A stretch of 64,000 bases of DNA from Schlegelella_A sp035995885. Lineage in GTDB: Bacteria > Pseudomonadota > Gammaproteobacteria > Burkholderiales > Burkholderiaceae_C. The notes beneath the pieces were generated by a model that was given only the letters and a program-made list of their open reading frames with translations, ran no database searches and was not told where the DNA came from. Below are positions 62,258-64,000 of the stretch, in pieces. The position numbers and the translations under genes are program-made. The DNA is taken from assembly GCA_035995885.1 (NCBI GenBank), contig DASYKC010000193.1:1-64000 (forward strand), in the 5' to 3' direction. Numbering within the stretch: position 1 is the first letter of the stretch; each line of letters begins with the position of its first letter.

Positions 62258-62851
62258 ATGGCCCATCGCCTGACCCAGATCGCGACCCGCACCGGCGACG
62301 ACGGCACGACCGGCCTCGGCGACGGCAGCCGCGTCGCCAAGAGCCACCTGCGGATCGCCGCCCTCGGCGATGTCGACGAGCTCAACTCGAACCTCGGCGT
62401 CCTCCTCGCCGAGCCCTTGCCCGACGACGTCCGCGAGCTCCTCGTCGTCGTCCAGCACGAGCTCTTCAACCTCGGCGGCGAGCTGTCGATCCCTGGCTAT
62501 GCGCTCCTGAAGATCGAGGCCGTCGCGCACCTCGACGAGGCGCTCGCGCACTACAACGCCGCGCTGCCGCGCTTGAAGGAATTCATCCTGCCGGCCGGGA
62601 CCCGCAGTGCCGCGCTCGCCCACGTCGGCCGCACCGTCGCGCGCCGCGCCGAGCGCGCCGTCGTCGCGTTGGCGGGGAGCGAGGCGGTGCGCAGCGAGGC
62701 ACGCCAGTACCTGAACCGCCTCAGCGACCTGCTGTTCGTCCTCGCCCGCGTCCTCAACCGCGCCAACCTCGACGGGCTCGGCGGCGACGACGTCTACTGG
62801 AAGAGCGAGCGGCTCGCCCGCGACGCGGGCGGATCGGACGACGAGGACTGA
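62258..62851 (+). CDS. pduO: PduO-type cob(I)alamin adenosyltransferase
   Basis: The 197-residue enzyme transfers adenosyl from ATP to cob(I)alamin to make coenzyme B12. The N-terminal TRTGDDGTTGLGDGSRVAKSHLRIAALGDVDELNS is the ATP-binding signature, followed by FILPAGTRSA, RRAERAVVALA and YLNRLSDLLFVLARVLNR. Length and order fit PduO/MMAB. No B12-dependent enzyme gene is adjacent. It starts 95 bases from the divergent lactate dehydrogenase gene. Confidence 0.95.
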   Translation: MAHRLTQIATRTGDDGTTGLGDGSRVAKSHLRIAALGDVDELNSNLGVLLAEPLPDDVRELLVVVQHELFNLGGELSIPGYALLKIEAVAHLDEALAHYNAALPRLKEFILPAGTRSAALAHVGRTVARRAERAVVALAGSEAVRSEARQYLNRLSDLLFVLARVLNRANLDGLGGDDVYWKSERLARDAGGSDDED

Positions 62852-62948
62852 GCCGGGGACCGGCCGAGCCGGGAAGAAAGCGAGAGCCGAACGACACGCA
62901 CGCTTGCCGTCGCCGCGCTCGAAGGTCCCGCCCGACGGCGCCGATCGA

Positions 62949-63614
62949 CTAGGCGCCGACGAGCAGATCGCGCTCGGCGATCCACGTCACGCCGGCGCCG
63001 GCCGGCGCGCGCTGCAGGCGCAGCTCGACTTCTCTGAGGTCGTCGTCCGCGAGGCTGCGATAGAGAAAGTCGCCCGGATTGCCGGGCTCGCCGACGACGA
63101 AGAGCTGCGACGTCACCTCGCCGATCGCGGCATGGCGCAGCTTGACGTGGATGTGCGGCGTCCGCCCCGGGTACGGCACCGGCCGGATCGTCCGGAAGCG
63201 ATAGCCGCCGTGCGCATCGCTGCGCGTCGCGCCGAAGCCCTGAAAACCGGCGTCGATGCGATCACCGGCGCCGCGCGGATGGCGGTAGCTGCCGAAGACG
63301 TCGCACTGCCAGATCTCGATCTCGGCGCCATCGACGGCGCGGCCGTTGCCGTCGCGGACGACGCCGTGCAGGTCGAGGTGCTCGCCGCGCGCCGGCGCCA
63401 GCGGTTGGCCGTCGGGCGCGCGACCGCGCACGGTGGTGAGGTCGGCGTCCCAGTCGAGCGAGCGGGCGCGGTAGGCGAGCGACGGATAGAAAGGCCCGTC
63501 GGTCATCGCCGGCAGGCCGCGCGCCGCGGCCAGCGCCGGCCAGCCGACGGCAGCGACCGCGCCGGCGCCTGCGGCGACGATCAGGCGACGGCGGTCGGCG
63601 GCTTTTGCATCCAT
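62949..63614 (-). CDS. exported intradiol ring-cleavage dioxygenase
   Basis: The 221-residue protein has a twin-arginine-like leader (ADRRRLIVAAGAGAVAAVG) and an intradiol dioxygenase core with all four iron ligands in place: Tyr in FGSYRHPRG, Tyr in RPVPYPGR and both His in TPHIHVKL. It is shorter than PcaH and single-subunit. Exported members of this group may act on catechols or lignin-derived aromatics in the periplasm, but the substrate is not known. It converges with the adenosyltransferase gene and precedes nothing related. Confidence 0.85.
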   Translation of the reverse strand: MDAKAADRRRLIVAAGAGAVAAVGWPALAAARGLPAMTDGPFYPSLAYRARSLDWDADLTTVRGRAPDGQPLAPARGEHLDLHGVVRDGNGRAVDGAEIEIWQCDVFGSYRHPRGAGDRIDAGFQGFGATRSDAHGGYRFRTIRPVPYPGRTPHIHVKLRHAAIGEVTSQLFVVGEPGNPGDFLYRSLADDDLREVELRLQRAPAGAGVTWIAERDLLVGA

Positions 63615-63645
63615 CGCGCCATTGGAGCCGCTCGCGCTCGCGCGG

Positions 63646-64000
63646 TCAAACCGGCGCCGCGGCGACGCCGGCGCCGTGCGTGGCCCGCCGCGCCGCGACG
63701 GCGGCGCTGAGCGTCTCGAGCGTGCGCACCGAATCGTCCCAGCCGAGGCAGGCGTCGGTGATGCTCTGGCCGTAGACGAGTTGGGCCGGGTCGTCTTTGC
63801 CGGCGGCGAACTTCTGCGCGCCCGCCCGGAGATGGCTCTCGACCATCACGCCGAAGACGCAGCGGTTGCCGCCTTCGACCTGCGCGGCGAGGTCGCGCGC
63901 GACCTCGATCTGGCGCGTGTGCAGCTTGCCGCTGTTGGCGTGGCTGCAGTCGACCATCAAGGTGCACAGCAGCTTGGCCGCCTCGATCTCACGGCAGGCG
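63646..64000 (-). CDS. aroG: 3-deoxy-7-phosphoheptulonate synthase, partial (3' end)
   Basis: The C-terminal part of a class I DAHP synthase, which joins phosphoenolpyruvate and erythrose 4-phosphate at the start of aromatic amino-acid synthesis. Visible residues include CREIEAAKLLCT then LMVDCSHANSGK with the metal/active-site His, FGVMVESHLRAGAQ and SITDACLGWDDSVRTLE. The frame runs off the right edge at 64000, so the start and about two thirds of the protein are outside. Which isozyme type (AroF, AroG or AroH) cannot be told; the symbol is provisional. Confidence 0.92.
   Translation of the reverse strand, partial: ACREIEAAKLLCTLMVDCSHANSGKLHTRQIEVARDLAAQVEGGNRCVFGVMVESHLRAGAQKFAAGKDDPAQLVYGQSITDACLGWDDSVRTLETLSAAVAARRATHGAGVAAAPV

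Overview
The window is 64 kb of very GC-rich DNA (around 70 percent by eye). It is densely packed, with no gene-free stretch over about 300 bases and no rRNA, tRNA, CRISPR array, prophage or insertion sequence that I can see. Gene content and order (mnmG-rsmG-parA near parB, salicylate 5-hydroxylase NagG/NagH, NodT/HAE1 efflux, a PhaZ-like esterase, class 2 ArgC) point to a chromosome of a betaproteobacterium, probably Burkholderiales. Family and genus cannot be fixed from sequence reading alone. Translational coupling through 4-base ATGA or GTGA overlaps is pervasive.

Layout. 0-4.2 kb: small housekeeping and repair genes (PEBP-family protein, Ogt methyltransferase, Nudix hydrolase, LysE exporter, SAM methyltransferase, GIY-YIG-like protein). 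4.2-10.4 kb: two tandem copies of a two-gene module, each a membrane-anchored serine/threonine kinase translationally coupled to an OmpA-domain lipoprotein. The downstream kinase looks active; the upstream one has lost its catalytic residues and is a pseudokinase. 10.5-15.7 kb: MaoC dehydratase, flavin-type stress protein, MXKDX-repeat secreted peptide with a good terminator, a DUF4130-UdgX fusion, and nicotinate phosphoribosyltransferase. 15.8-21.4 kb: an oxygenase cluster (NagG, NagH, Rieske ferredoxin; no reductase), then a molybdenum hydroxylase (IorAB-like) divergent from a di-heme cytochrome c that probably takes its electrons.

21.4-34.6 kb: VOC protein, phosphoesterase coupled to oligopeptidase B, protocatechuate 3,4-dioxygenase (PcaHG), a complete tripartite RND efflux operon, and a PHB-depolymerase-like esterase. 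34.7-43.6 kb: flavodoxin-type reductase, DUF427 protein, orphan polyamine-binding protein, MmcB-like nuclease-fold protein, EamA exporter, thioredoxin lipoprotein, a double-domain peptide ABC ATPase, and glutathione transferase. 43.7-49.2 kb: pirin, then a fully coupled five-gene operon (cysteine-less glutaredoxin-like protein, alpha/beta hydrolase, NatA, NatB, ElaA).

49.3-55.5 kb is the origin-proximal segregation region: mnmG, rsmG, parA, a GNAT gene, an inverted argC, and parB, with three parS-like palindromes inside mnmG and rsmG. 55.5-60.6 kb: prkA-yeaH-spoVR, apparently driven by a sigma-54 promoter and preceded by a leader with three hairpins. The window ends with a D-lactate dehydrogenase, cobalamin adenosyltransferase, an exported intradiol dioxygenase and the 3' end of a DAHP synthase gene.

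The strongest candidates for new biology are the kinase/pseudokinase-lipoprotein pair, the cysteine-less glutaredoxin-like protein coupled to an export operon, and the sigma-54/structured-leader control of the PrkA operon.
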